From assembly GCA_014238785.1 (NCBI GenBank), contig JABAAL010000047.1, forward strand, positions 17,596-81,595: a stretch of DNA of 64,000 bases, given 5' to 3'. Below the pieces are notes generated by a model that was not told the origin of the DNA, did no database searches, and saw only the letters and a program-made list of their open reading frames with translations. This stretch comes from Phycisphaerales bacterium (lineage in GTDB: Bacteria; Planctomycetota; Phycisphaerae; Phycisphaerales; SM1A02). Shown piece by piece: positions 46,671 to 54,879 of the stretch (positions are counted from its first letter, which is position 1; each line of letters begins with the position of its first letter). Position numbers and translations under genes: made by a program.

Positions 46671-47549
46671 ATCTACTACGCCTGCTCCGCCTAGTACCAA
46701 ACTTACAACGCCGTTGAGTGTAAAAAAGGTGAGTGCGATTTTTGTCGTTCCCCATTTTTTAACCGTGAAATGCTCGTAGGTTAAAAGTCCGGCGATGACA
46801 AATACTGCACTCAAAAAGAACCAACCAAGTTTGGGTTCGGTGGTGGCAACACCAAACAGCAGGGCAACGCATAGACAGTGCAAAAACTGACTGATGAGCA
46901 TTGCAGGTTTCACGCCAAGGGACGCTGGCATACTCTTGAGGTTGTCACGCTTGTCACACTCCACATCTTGCAAAGCGTAAATAATGTCAAAGCCCGCGAC
47001 CCAGCAAAGTACCGCTCCAGAAAGGAGCCAAATCGGTAAGTGCAAAAGTGTTTCGGGCTCAATGGCAATTGCTGCAGCAAGTGGGCTTAGTGCAAGTGAA
47101 GCACCTAGATATATATGGCAGAGCCATGTAAAACGCTTAAGGTGTGGATAGGTAACGAGACACAAGAGAACAGGAACGGATAAGTTGAGGGGCCATTGGT
47201 TATCCCAGAGTGTAAAGAGACCGGATAAAGCAACAAAGAGAATGGCATTAACAAACGCATAGACAACAGCAATTTTGATTGAGACTTCGCCAGAAGCAAT
47301 AACGCGTTGATTTGTCCGAGGGTTTTGGGAATCGATGTCCTTATCGAAGATACGGTTTGCAAGCATTGCTACATTTCGAGCAAAGAACATGCAACCTACA
47401 ACGAGTAGAAGTTGCCATAAAAACGTGCTCCACTGCATGTTGCCCTCGTTTGTTGCAGCTATAAACCCACCAAGAATTGCAAATGGCATGGCGAAGATAG
47501 TGTGGGCAATCTTGATATCGGCGAGGAGTTTCGTTATTGCAGATGGCAT
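46659..47549 (-). CDS. ubiA: UbiA-family prenyltransferase (4-hydroxybenzoate polyprenyltransferase-like)
   Basis: This 296-residue membrane protein of about nine helices has both Asp-rich prenyl-diphosphate motifs: NRIFDKDIDSQNPRT and the second one in ALQDVECDKRDNLKS. The stretch NPRTNQRVIASGEVS is typical of UbiA/4-hydroxybenzoate transferases. It attaches a polyprenyl chain to an aromatic ring in quinone synthesis, so the menaquinone pathway is also possible. It is divergent from proS. Confidence 0.9.
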   Translation of the reverse strand: MPSAITKLLADIKIAHTIFAMPFAILGGFIAATNEGNMQWSTFLWQLLLVVGCMFFARNVAMLANRIFDKDIDSQNPRTNQRVIASGEVSIKIAVVYAFVNAILFVALSGLFTLWDNQWPLNLSVPVLLCLVTYPHLKRFTWLCHIYLGASLALSPLAAAIAIEPETLLHLPIWLLSGAVLCWVAGFDIIYALQDVECDKRDNLKSMPASLGVKPAMLISQFLHCLCVALLFGVATTEPKLGWFFLSAVFVIAGLLTYEHFTVKKWGTTKIALTFFTLNGVVSLVLGGAGVVDLLC

Positions 47550-47577
47550 ACCTCAAGCATGATAGAATCTCCAGACC

Positions 47578-49077
47578 ATGGCAGCGCCAAAAACAGCAAT
47601 TGTTCCTACAAGAAGTGAAGATTATCCGCAGTGGTACCAAGAGGTAATTAAGGCGGCGGACCTTGCAGAAGCATCACCGGTTCGTGGTTGTATGGTGATC
47701 AAGCCGTGGGGGTATGGTCTCTGGGAGAATATCCAGCAGAATCTTGATAGACGCTTCAAAGCAACGGGGCATAAGAATGCTTATTTTCCCCTCTTTATAC
47801 CGCTGAGTTTCTTGCAGCGAGAGGCAGATCACGTCGAAGGTTTTGCAAAAGAATGTGCTGTTGTGACGCACCACCGACTTGAACCAGATGCCGATGGGAA
47901 GTTGCAACCAGCGGGTGAACTTGAAGAACCCTTAATTGTTCGACCAACATCGGAAACAATTATTGGCGAAATGTTTAGTAAGTGGATTGAATCGTATCGC
48001 GACTTGCCACTTTTAATAAACCAATGGGCAAACGTTGTTCGTTGGGAGATGCGAACAAGATTATTTTTGCGCACAGCCGAATTTCTTTGGCAAGAAGGAC
48101 ACACGGCGCATGCCACTGAAGAAGAAGCAGTTGAAGAGACATTGATGATGCTCGACATCTATAAGGACTTTGCAGAAAGCACGATGGCAATGCCGGTGAT
48201 CACTGGTGCTAAAAGTGATGGCGAACGCTTTCCGGGCGCGGTTGATACATATTCCATTGAAGCAATGATGCAAGACGGCAAAGCATTGCAGTCGGGGACG
48301 TCGCATTTTCTTGGACAAAACTTTTCAAAAGCGCAAGATATATCATTCCAAAACGACAACAAAGAGGTTGAGTTTGCATGGACAACGAGTTGGGGTGTTT
48401 CTACAAGGCTAATTGGTGGCCTCATCATGACGCATGCTGATGACGACGGTATGGTAATTCCTCCACGTCTTGCACCATCGCACATTGTTATTATTCCGAT
48501 TACATTTAAAGCAGACGATCCAGAAGCAATATTGAATTACTGCCACAAACTCGCAGACGATGTAGGCGTTTTGAATTACCACGGACGAAGCGTGACTGTT
48601 GAAATTGATAACCGCGATATTCGAGGCGGAGAAAAAACTTGGAGTTGGATTAAAAAGGGGATTCCAATTCGGTTGGAAGTTGGTCCTCGAGACATGGAAA
48701 ACGATTCAGTTTTTATGGCACGTCGCGACAAAGGTCCAAAAGATAAACAAGGCGTTCCGCGCGAAGAGTTCATCGCTACGGTAACGGACATCCTTGATGA
48801 AATGCAACAAGGATTATTTGACCGAGCGCTTGCTCGCCGCGAAGAAGCAACGAAAGTTATTGATACCAAAGAAGGTTTTTATGACCACTTCCAAGGAGAC
48901 GGGGCTGGTTTTGTATATGCGCATTTTTGTGGCGACCCTCCCATTGAAGAACAGATTAAAAGTGACTTGAAGGTGACGCTCCGTTGCATTCCACTTGTTG
49001 GGCACGACGAAGAGGGTACGTGTATCTTTACGGGCAAACCCTCAAAACAACGTGTTCTGTGGGCTAAATCTTACTAA
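47578..49077 (+). CDS. proS: Prolyl-tRNA synthetase (archaeal/eukaryotic-like type)
   Basis: This 499-residue class II synthetase lacks the bacterial editing insertion and resembles the short archaeal/eukaryotic-type ProRS. Motif 2 reads VRWEMRTRLFLRTAEFLWQE; the ATP/proline region includes RPTSETIIGEMFSKW, and the C-terminus ends in RVLWAKSY, typical of this type. It charges tRNA-Pro. No tRNA gene is adjacent. The next plus-strand gene begins about 450 bases later, after a structured region. Confidence 0.96.
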   Translation: MAAPKTAIVPTRSEDYPQWYQEVIKAADLAEASPVRGCMVIKPWGYGLWENIQQNLDRRFKATGHKNAYFPLFIPLSFLQREADHVEGFAKECAVVTHHRLEPDADGKLQPAGELEEPLIVRPTSETIIGEMFSKWIESYRDLPLLINQWANVVRWEMRTRLFLRTAEFLWQEGHTAHATEEEAVEETLMMLDIYKDFAESTMAMPVITGAKSDGERFPGAVDTYSIEAMMQDGKALQSGTSHFLGQNFSKAQDISFQNDNKEVEFAWTTSWGVSTRLIGGLIMTHADDDGMVIPPRLAPSHIVIIPITFKADDPEAILNYCHKLADDVGVLNYHGRSVTVEIDNRDIRGGEKTWSWIKKGIPIRLEVGPRDMENDSVFMARRDKGPKDKQGVPREEFIATVTDILDEMQQGLFDRALARREEATKVIDTKEGFYDHFQGDGAGFVYAHFCGDPPIEEQIKSDLKVTLRCIPLVGHDEEGTCIFTGKPSKQRVLWAKSY

Positions 49078-49375
49078 TCGAGTCTTTTCTTGATAAGAGC
49101 TTCGGGGGGAGAAATATTGGCTGTTGGTAATTACTTGAAGCAAGCAAAATAGAACAAAAATTACCGAGATGGCGACAATCGGACACCCTGTAGCGTTCCC
49201 TGTAAAGAGGGTTATTATGCATGCTGTAATCAACCGCAGATGCATTCTGGACTTACTACCCAATGCCAACGGCCAGTTGGCGGGGGTCTAGAGTCATTTT
49301 CTTATTTTGCAACTGTAAGCACTAATTCGTAATAAACGGCACTTTTTACGAATTCTTTTTAAAAAACATTATCGG
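49078..49375. other. Gene-free region after proS
   Basis: No open frame of coding character is seen. One hairpin GCCAAC/GTTGGC occurs around 49263-49279. The region probably contains the proS 3' end and the promoter of the structured RNA that follows. Confidence 0.3.
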
Positions 49376-49478
49376 CTCAAGCAGTAGCTTGGGGGCGACC
49401 GATGTCTACTAACCGCCAATGGTGGGCGGCGGTCCACGAAAAACTCGGTTGTTGCTGGAAGAGCAATAATCGTTTTTT
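49376..49478 (+). ncRNA. Candidate structured RNA ending in an intrinsic terminator
   Basis: Four nested or sequential helices can be drawn by eye: hairpin A (49376-49393, 7 bp with AGTA loop), helix B (49397-49401 with 49430-49434, GACCG/CGGTC) enclosing hairpin C (49413-49429, CCGCC/GGCGG), then terminator stem D (49446-49456 with 49462-49472, two G-U pairs) followed by six T. It matches no family I recognise. It could be a small RNA or a leader controlling the 85-residue gene at 49524. Confidence 0.45.
49446..49478 (+). terminator. Rho-independent terminator
   Basis: An 11-bp stem with a GGAAG loop is followed directly by TTTTTT. It lies 46 bases before the start of the small gene at 49524 and 370 bases after proS. 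Confidence 0.7.
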
Positions 49479-49523
49479 CTTGGGGGGGGTTGCTAGTTTT
49501 GAAGTGTGAGGTAATCTAATAGT

Positions 49524-49781
49524 ATGAACATTGCAGGATCAATTCCATTTTCCTTCGCACAAGCGTATGGAGCACAGCGAGCAACACATGTTGCCAAGGC
49601 AGTTGTTGCACAATCTGTTCAACAACTCGTTGCTGGGCAAGTTTCGGGTAAGGTGCACTTCGATGGTATTGGCGTTGATGTTTCGAACTCGCAACCGCTT
49701 CAACTGTATACGCGCACGGCAGATTGCATCGAAGCGGCGACACGAATTGCAACTGGACAACATCTAGATATTCAGGTTTAA
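49524..49781 (+). CDS. Small hypothetical protein (85 residues)
   Basis: No family is recognised. The 85-residue protein begins MNIAGSIPFSFAQAYGAQRA and has a helical central part (VAKAVVAQSVQQLVAGQV), followed by a predicted beta/helix tail. Amino-acid composition is balanced and it is preceded by a terminator and structured region, both consistent with a real gene, but three other frames overlap it and coding is not proven. Confidence 0.55.
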   Translation: MNIAGSIPFSFAQAYGAQRATHVAKAVVAQSVQQLVAGQVSGKVHFDGIGVDVSNSQPLQLYTRTADCIEAATRIATGQHLDIQV

Positions 49782-49892
49782 CTTGTGACGAGACTGGCAA
49801 AAGTGCTGAAAACAATCACGCGGGTCGTTTTTTTGAAGGAGACAATTCCAGTATTTCTCTGTGACTCGGTGGCGTTTCTGATGCAACAAAAA

Positions 49893-50831
49893 CTAGTGTG
49901 CAAGTCGTAGTTTGTCGGGTACATCAAAACGTAAAACAGCGGTGCCTTTTGGCATACTCATTATTGCGTTTGTGACACCCGTTGGAAGTAAGATTGTTGT
50001 GCCAACAGGCGCATCAAGTGGAACAGCGTGTGTAATCTTCGCGTGGCCTTCAACGACCATAAGTACAACTGGTGTTTCATCAATGACTAGTTCAAGTTCG
50101 GTGTCTACTCTCGCTTCGACGCGCTCAATAGAAAAGAACGGCGTGTCGACAAAATGTGTTGTCAGAAAGTCACCGCTTTGTAATGATTCGGGTTGGGTGA
50201 ACGTTAATGAGGGTGCATCGAAGTCGATACATTCCATCGCTTGGTTGACATGCATCTCTCGGCCGATTCGTCCCCAATCCCACACTCGAAACGTGGTGTC
50301 ACTTGGTGTTTGTACTTCGGCAACAAGCACGCCAGCCCCAAGGGCGTGGCACGTACCACTTGGCAGGTAATAACATTCACCTTTTTTTACATCTATTGCG
50401 TTGAGCAATTCGGGAACAGTATCGTTTGCTAATGAAGTGCGAAGAGTTTCTTCTGTTGTGCCTTCTCTCAATCCCACATAGATACGCCCTTCTGGGGTTG
50501 TGTCAAGAATAATCCAAGCTTCGCTTTTGAGATGTGCTTCTTGGTGCGATTTTGCGTATGCAACACTTGGGTGCACTTGTACCGAGAGGTTATCGCAGGC
50601 ATCAAGGAACTTAATAAGCAATGGAAAATTTCCCTCTAGCGTATTTCCAGCAAGAGGGCCATTGGAGATCACGCTTCGTCCATCTTGAATCGACGCAGGT
50701 AAATCAGCAAGTTCCCATGACTCGCCAATTGAGATGCTATCGGGAAGTTTTTTGCCGAACCGTTCAAGCGTACGCCCGCCCCAGACTTTTTCTTTCAAAA
50801 TTGGCTCAAACGTAAGTGGGTACGGTTCCAT
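49893..50831 (-). CDS. manA: Mannose-6-phosphate isomerase, class I
   Basis: This 312-residue zinc enzyme interconverts fructose-6-phosphate and mannose-6-phosphate, the entry to GDP-mannose sugars. Markers are KEKVWGGRTLERFGKKLP, ISIGESWELAD, the metal-site stretch LSVQVHPSVAYA and the later YYLPSGTCHALGAG. It could feed the surface-glycan genes in this window. The ATG at 50831 shares one base with the fabZ stop codon, so the two are translationally linked. Confidence 0.94.
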   Translation of the reverse strand: MEPYPLTFEPILKEKVWGGRTLERFGKKLPDSISIGESWELADLPASIQDGRSVISNGPLAGNTLEGNFPLLIKFLDACDNLSVQVHPSVAYAKSHQEAHLKSEAWIILDTTPEGRIYVGLREGTTEETLRTSLANDTVPELLNAIDVKKGECYYLPSGTCHALGAGVLVAEVQTPSDTTFRVWDWGRIGREMHVNQAMECIDFDAPSLTFTQPESLQSGDFLTTHFVDTPFFSIERVEARVDTELELVIDETPVVLMVVEGHAKITHAVPLDAPVGTTILLPTGVTNAIMSMPKGTAVLRFDVPDKLRLAH

Positions 50832-51304
50832 CACATCATCATGCCAGTGATCTTGGCTTCAAAGACAAATTGACCATCGACAAAACCTTGCGCGTCACAA
50901 ACAAATCTGCGACGCTGGAACTTGCGAATTTTAGAAGAGAGAACGAGTGTGCATCCAGGAAGAACTTGACCACGAAAGGAACACTCATCGCACCTTGTAA
51001 AGCCCATGAAGTGGTCGACTTCGGCGTTTAAGTGATACAGGATGCTGCTGATTTGTGCCGCGGCTTCAATCATTAACACGCCTGGATAAATAGGGCGACC
51101 TGGAATGTGTCCAGCGATCCAAAATTCGTCATCTTTGACTTCTTTAATACCAACAGCGGTTTGTTTGTCCTCGCTTACCCACGAAATGTAATCGAGTTGG
51201 CGCATATCGCCAGACTGTGGATTAATTTTGCCTACCTCTTCTTTAGAGATCACGACTTGTGAGAGATCTAGGGTTGAGATGTCAATAATAGGTTCTAAAG
51301 CCAT
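50831..51304 (-). CDS. fabZ: 3-hydroxyacyl-ACP dehydratase (FabZ family)
   Basis: I start at the ATG at 51304 (MALEPIIDIS). The 157-residue hot-dog-fold protein has the catalytic His and Glu in the segment GHIPGRPIYPGVLMIEAAAQ (canonical HxPxxPxxPGVLxxEAxAQ). It dehydrates beta-hydroxyacyl-ACP in fatty-acid synthesis. A Gly-Gly-containing C-terminal tail ends at GQFVFEAKITGMMM. No acpP, lpxA or lpxD gene is adjacent, which is unusual for fabZ. Confidence 0.88.
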   Translation of the reverse strand: MALEPIIDISTLDLSQVVISKEEVGKINPQSGDMRQLDYISWVSEDKQTAVGIKEVKDDEFWIAGHIPGRPIYPGVLMIEAAAQISSILYHLNAEVDHFMGFTRCDECSFRGQVLPGCTLVLSSKIRKFQRRRFVCDAQGFVDGQFVFEAKITGMMM

Positions 51305-51325
51305 AGGTGAGCAGGGTAACAAAGA

Positions 51326-51354
51326 AATGGGCTCAAGCATTGCTTGAGCCCATT
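51326..51354 (-). terminator. Terminator-like perfect hairpin
   Basis: A 13-bp perfect stem with an ATT loop (arms 51326-51338 and 51342-51354) lies between the Hc1 gene and fabZ. On the minus strand it is followed by a T-rich stretch (TTCTTTG), so it would end the Hc1 transcript. Confidence 0.7.
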
Positions 51355-51376
51355 AGATTTATATTTGCTTGTTCGA

Positions 51377-51550
51377 TTACCCGTCGGTACGAAGGTTCAA
51401 AACATCCTTGCGAACATCTTGTGCGGCTGATTTTATTTCTTGCATTGCTTTTCGTACGCGAGTGCCTGCGGCTTTATTGCCACCTTCGCATTTTGCCATA
51501 TCGTCTGTAACATTTTGTACGAGTTGAACTAGTCGGTCGTATGATTCCAT
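51377..51550 (-). CDS. Histone H1-like protein of the Hc1 family (short)
   Basis: This 57-residue protein starts at the ATG at 51550, which has a GGAG ribosome-binding site 9 bases upstream; a TTG start at 51565 is possible but less likely. It matches the N-terminal helical domain of chlamydial histone-like Hc1: KCEGGNKAAGTRVRKAMQEI corresponds to the family's KAEKGNKAAAQRVR stretch. The Lys/Ala-rich DNA-binding tail of Hc1 is missing, so DNA binding is uncertain. It is closed by a strong terminator, as expected for an abundant protein. Confidence 0.85.
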   Translation of the reverse strand: MESYDRLVQLVQNVTDDMAKCEGGNKAAGTRVRKAMQEIKSAAQDVRKDVLNLRTDG

Positions 51551-51727
51551 TTCAAGTGCCTCCAAAGCGTTGTACTAGGTTTGTTCCTAGAGGGGTTGAT
51601 TTGAGCGGGCTCACAAAAGCCCTTAATAGCATTTCATTGCATTGTTTATCGGCTAAGAGGGCTTTGCAACCCCTTAATTGCATAAAAATGGTAATAATTA
51701 GGGTTTTGTTTGGTAAAAATTGAAGAA

Positions 51728-53164
51728 TTATACTCGAAGTTTGGCAATTTCGAGGTTTTGGGTGCTGTAGTTTTTGCGAATCGGCACAACGACATCGGCA
51801 CAAAAAGCATCTACTTGCTCGGCTGAACGCCCTACGAAACCGCTTGGTTCGGTTGCCATAGAGAGGTCAACGCCATCGAATACTGGTTCACGAGAGAGCC
51901 GTTGGAGTAGGTCATTTTCAATACCCTTTTCTTTTATGAGGCGAGCGACTTCGATAGCATGCCCTCGAACGACTTCATGCGCGTCTTGGCGATCGGCACC
52001 ATTTTTGACGGCTTCCATCATGAGGCGTTCCGTAGCAAGGAATGGCATTTCACTCTTCAGATTGGAGGCAACTCTAGCCTGGTGCACGATAAGGCCATCA
52101 GTGATATTCCCAAGGACATCTAAAAGGCCATCAAGGGCTAGAAAAGATTCAGGCAGTGTAAGTCGACGATTCGCGGAATCGTCTAGGGTTCGCTCCATCC
52201 ACTGGGCTGCTGCAGTTTGAAAAGCATTGGGTGGCATATTCATGACGAACCGAGCAAGGGCGCATACTCGTTCGCACCGCATTGGATTTCGTTTGTATGC
52301 CATCGCGGAAGATCCAATTTGTTTTTTCTCAAATGGCTCTTCAAGTTCACCGCGGTTAGCGAGTAGCCGAAGGTCGGTTGCGAATTTATGTGCAACCGCT
52401 GCGACTGCTGCCAGAGAGGAAAGGATTTGTGCATCGACGATTCGTGGGTACGTTTGCCCAGTGACGGAGAGGCGCTTTTCTGGTGGCCAACCCATTTTTT
52501 TAGTGACCAAGATGTCAAGTTGCATTACTTTGTCGTGATTACCGTCAAACAAATCGAGGAATGAAGCCTGCGTGCCTGTTGCACCACGGATACCTCGAAA
52601 GCGCATTGATTCGATACGAAACTCAAGGTCTTCTAGCGTGAGGGCCAGATCTTGCGCCCAGAGCGTTGCTCGTTTCCCAACCGTTGTTGGTTGCGCAGGT
52701 TGGTAATGCGTAAAACCAAGGGTGGGGAGGTCTCGGTATTGTGTTGCAAAGTCACCTAGATTGCAGATGACGTTTGCGACTTTGGTTGCGATGAGTTTGG
52801 ACGCATCACGAAGTTGCAACATCTCTGTATTACAGTTTACGTATTGACTTGTTGCGCCAAGGTGGATGATAGGCCGTGCCGTTGGTGCGGCATCGCCAAG
52901 TGTGTGGATATGTGCCATGACATCGTGGCGAAGTTCTTTTTCGTAATTAGCTGCCGCGTCAAAATCGATGTCGTCAAGATGGACTCGCAGTTCATCGATT
53001 TGCTCGTCTGTAATATCAAGACCAAGTTCTTGCTCAGATTCGGCCAAGGCAAGCCATAAGCGACGCCAAGTGCCTATTTTTCGTCTTGAAGACCATATTT
53101 CTTGCATCTGTGGGGACGCATACCGCCCCGACAATGGTGACTGATATCTAGCGTGCTCGTCCAT
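51728..53164 (-). CDS. purB: Adenylosuccinate lyase
   Basis: This 478-residue member of the fumarase/aspartase superfamily splits adenylosuccinate and SAICAR in purine synthesis. The start is the ATG at 53164 (MDEHARYQSPLSGRYASP). The superfamily signature reads GSSAMAYKRNPMRCE, and other family blocks include GATSQYVNCNTEM and GFTHYQPAQPTTVGKR. The reading resembles the eukaryote-like (larger) adenylosuccinate lyase group. It is divergent from the UbiA-like gene at 53271. Confidence 0.95.
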   Translation of the reverse strand: MDEHARYQSPLSGRYASPQMQEIWSSRRKIGTWRRLWLALAESEQELGLDITDEQIDELRVHLDDIDFDAAANYEKELRHDVMAHIHTLGDAAPTARPIIHLGATSQYVNCNTEMLQLRDASKLIATKVANVICNLGDFATQYRDLPTLGFTHYQPAQPTTVGKRATLWAQDLALTLEDLEFRIESMRFRGIRGATGTQASFLDLFDGNHDKVMQLDILVTKKMGWPPEKRLSVTGQTYPRIVDAQILSSLAAVAAVAHKFATDLRLLANRGELEEPFEKKQIGSSAMAYKRNPMRCERVCALARFVMNMPPNAFQTAAAQWMERTLDDSANRRLTLPESFLALDGLLDVLGNITDGLIVHQARVASNLKSEMPFLATERLMMEAVKNGADRQDAHEVVRGHAIEVARLIKEKGIENDLLQRLSREPVFDGVDLSMATEPSGFVGRSAEQVDAFCADVVVPIRKNYSTQNLEIAKLRV

Positions 53165-53187
53165 ACGTACATTGTACCGCAATCTCT

Positions 53188-53200
53188 GGGGTCTGACCCC
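53188..53200. repeat. Perfect 13-base palindrome GGGGTCTGACCCC
   Basis: A 13-base palindrome (GGGGTC, T, GACCCC) lies between purB and the UbiA-like gene, 30 bases before a second, larger palindrome. Together they resemble REP/REPIN elements mobilised by RAYT transposases, but no RAYT gene is in the window and other copies were not found. Confidence 0.4.
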
Positions 53201-53229
53201 TATAGTGTGACGCCACTGATGTTTATTAG

Positions 53230-53256
53230 GAGGACAGTCCCAAGGGGACTGTCCTC
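53230..53256. repeat. Perfect 12-bp hairpin GAGGACAGTCCC/GGGACTGTCCTC
   Basis: Arms at 53230-53241 and 53245-53256 pair perfectly around AAG. There is no T-run, so it is not an ordinary intrinsic terminator. It sits 14 bases before the start of the next gene and may be a REP-like repeat or a leader hairpin. Confidence 0.5.
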
Positions 53257-53270
53257 ATTAGAATGGGTGG

Positions 53271-54005
53271 ATGGCGTGGTTGAGCGTACTTGGGATTCCG
53301 GCGGCGGTGTATGTGGTGAGTATCACAGCATTGATGTTTTTTCTGAACAAGAGCCCACAGAACCCTCTTTTGTTATTCGGAGTTGGTTTGTTGACTTCCG
53401 CAATCTATATATTTCATAGAGCTTCTATTGAGTCTGTAGAACAAATGCAACACCGCCATCTTCTTTCGTTGCGCCATAAAAAAAAATTACTCCTTATTTC
53501 AGGCGTGCTTTTTATTCTGGCAACGGTATTGTTGGCAATAATAGAACCGCTACAAGTGTTGCTTGTGTTCACCTCAGTTGCCGGAGTACTTATCTACGGC
53601 AAAGAACTAGTAACAAAGCCTTTGCGCAATTATCTTTATGTAAAACCCTTTGCAGTTGGTGCTGCAATCGCATCGTTTGCTTGGGTGCTCAATGATTGCT
53701 CAAATGTTGTTTGGACGCTTGGTGTATTTATATTGCTGTGCAGTGCGGATGCGCTTATCTGCGATCTTGTTGATTATGAATACGACGTTGCCTCTGGGTG
53801 CCACACAATAGCCTCAAGGTACAGCAGAGTCGTTGTATGGTGTATTGCTGGTTCGCTCTACCTTCTTGCAGCATGTAGTCTTCAAATGCCCGTTGGTTGG
53901 CTGTTTCTACTTTTATTCCCCGTCCCATTACTCATGCAAAAGTCGCTGAGGACAAGTGTAGATGTGCGACCGCTTCTTGTACTCCTGTTAGCATGGTCAC
54001 TATGA
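53271..54005 (+). CDS. Membrane protein, distant UbiA-like
   Basis: This 244-residue protein has about eight hydrophobic helices. It resembles UbiA prenyltransferases in overall layout and in the second Asp-rich motif DALICDLVDYEYD, but the first motif is degenerate (HRASIESVEQMQHR lacks NxxxDxxxD). Prenyltransferase activity is therefore uncertain. Its last codons overlap the plsY start (ATGA), so the two genes are probably cotranscribed. A 12-bp hairpin sits directly before the start. Confidence 0.72.
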   Translation: MAWLSVLGIPAAVYVVSITALMFFLNKSPQNPLLLFGVGLLTSAIYIFHRASIESVEQMQHRHLLSLRHKKKLLLISGVLFILATVLLAIIEPLQVLLVFTSVAGVLIYGKELVTKPLRNYLYVKPFAVGAAIASFAWVLNDCSNVVWTLGVFILLCSADALICDLVDYEYDVASGCHTIASRYSRVVVWCIAGSLYLLAACSLQMPVGWLFLLLFPVPLLMQKSLRTSVDVRPLLVLLLAWSL

Positions 54006-54667
54006 CAGGTATTGGTTGGGCAATTTCTATAGTGTGCACGTACTTCGCAGGAGGTATTCCATTTGGAGTACTTATAGCAAAAACGAAGGACGTGAATATC
54101 AGAGAGCACGGCTCAAAAAATATTGGGGCGACAAACGTTGGAAGAGTTCTTGGCAAAAAACTGGGAATCATTTGCTTTGTACTCGACGTGATGAAGGGAG
54201 CACTACCAGTTTTGATTGTTGGGCTTGCTGCTGGAGTGTTTGGAAATTCGATGGAACATATTGAAACAAACGAGATGTTGCTTTGGATTTGCGTAGTGCT
54301 TGCCTCGCTCTTGGGGCACATGTATTCACCCTTCTTGAAATTTGGCGGTGGTAAGGGAGTCGCCACGACATTTGGTGGGATGGTTGCAATGTGGCCTCTG
54401 TTAACGGTACCCGTGCTTATCGCCTTTCTTGCTTGGGCGATTACCCTTAAGGCAACAAAAATGATATCACTCGCAAGTTTGGTTGCAGCAGTGGTCCTTT
54501 TTACGGATGCAATCGCTTCTGTCATGCTCAACGCAACGCTTGAACATGCGTGGCCACTCCTTGCAGTGACGGGGCTTATCACAACTATGGTCTTTTGGAA
54601 GCATCGCTCAAACATTGGAAGAATCATTCGAGGCGAAGAGCCTAAAATTGGAACTACAACAAAGTGA
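54002..54667 (+). CDS. plsY: Glycerol-3-phosphate acyltransferase PlsY
   Basis: This 221-residue membrane enzyme transfers the acyl group from acyl phosphate to glycerol-3-phosphate, the first step of phospholipid synthesis. Its three conserved loops are visible: GSKNIGATNVGRVLG, GHMYSPFLKFGGGKGVAT and the C-terminal KHRSNIGRIIRGEE. I start at the ATG at 54002, which overlaps the previous stop; an ATG at 53993 is an alternative. The next small gene overlaps by 4 bases (GTGA). Confidence 0.94.
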   Translation: MTGIGWAISIVCTYFAGGIPFGVLIAKTKDVNIREHGSKNIGATNVGRVLGKKLGIICFVLDVMKGALPVLIVGLAAGVFGNSMEHIETNEMLLWICVVLASLLGHMYSPFLKFGGGKGVATTFGGMVAMWPLLTVPVLIAFLAWAITLKATKMISLASLVAAVVLFTDAIASVMLNATLEHAWPLLAVTGLITTMVFWKHRSNIGRIIRGEEPKIGTTTK

Positions 54668-54879
54668 CAATCTATTGCAATGAAACCGTTTCACAAGAAA
54701 CACTGGCAAAGGAAGATTGGATCGTAAGCAGTGTCAAAGAAGAAGTCGAGAAGGGAATTGAAGAAGGTTGCCACACGATTTTTTTAGGCGAAAAAACAGA
54801 TGCACTTTTCCCCTCGCTGTTTGCGCCAACAGTTGAAGATGCCATGCGATTTATAAAAGCATTTGAGCGAATAGTTTAA
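54664..54879 (+). CDS. Small hypothetical protein (71 residues)
   Basis: This 71-residue protein starts with GTG overlapping the plsY stop. It is acidic and probably a small alpha/beta fold (HTIFLGEKTDALFPSLF, then AMRFIKAFERIV). No family is recognised. The coupling with plsY and the tight end next to pfkA (4-base convergent overlap) support a real gene. Confidence 0.6.
   Translation: MTIYCNETVSQETLAKEDWIVSSVKEEVEKGIEEGCHTIFLGEKTDALFPSLFAPTVEDAMRFIKAFERIV

Noticed and set aside
49516..49815. Minus-strand and alternate-frame reading frames over the 85-residue gene
   Set aside because: They lack a ribosome-binding site and have unbalanced composition; the plus frame at 49524 is the best, though itself uncertain.
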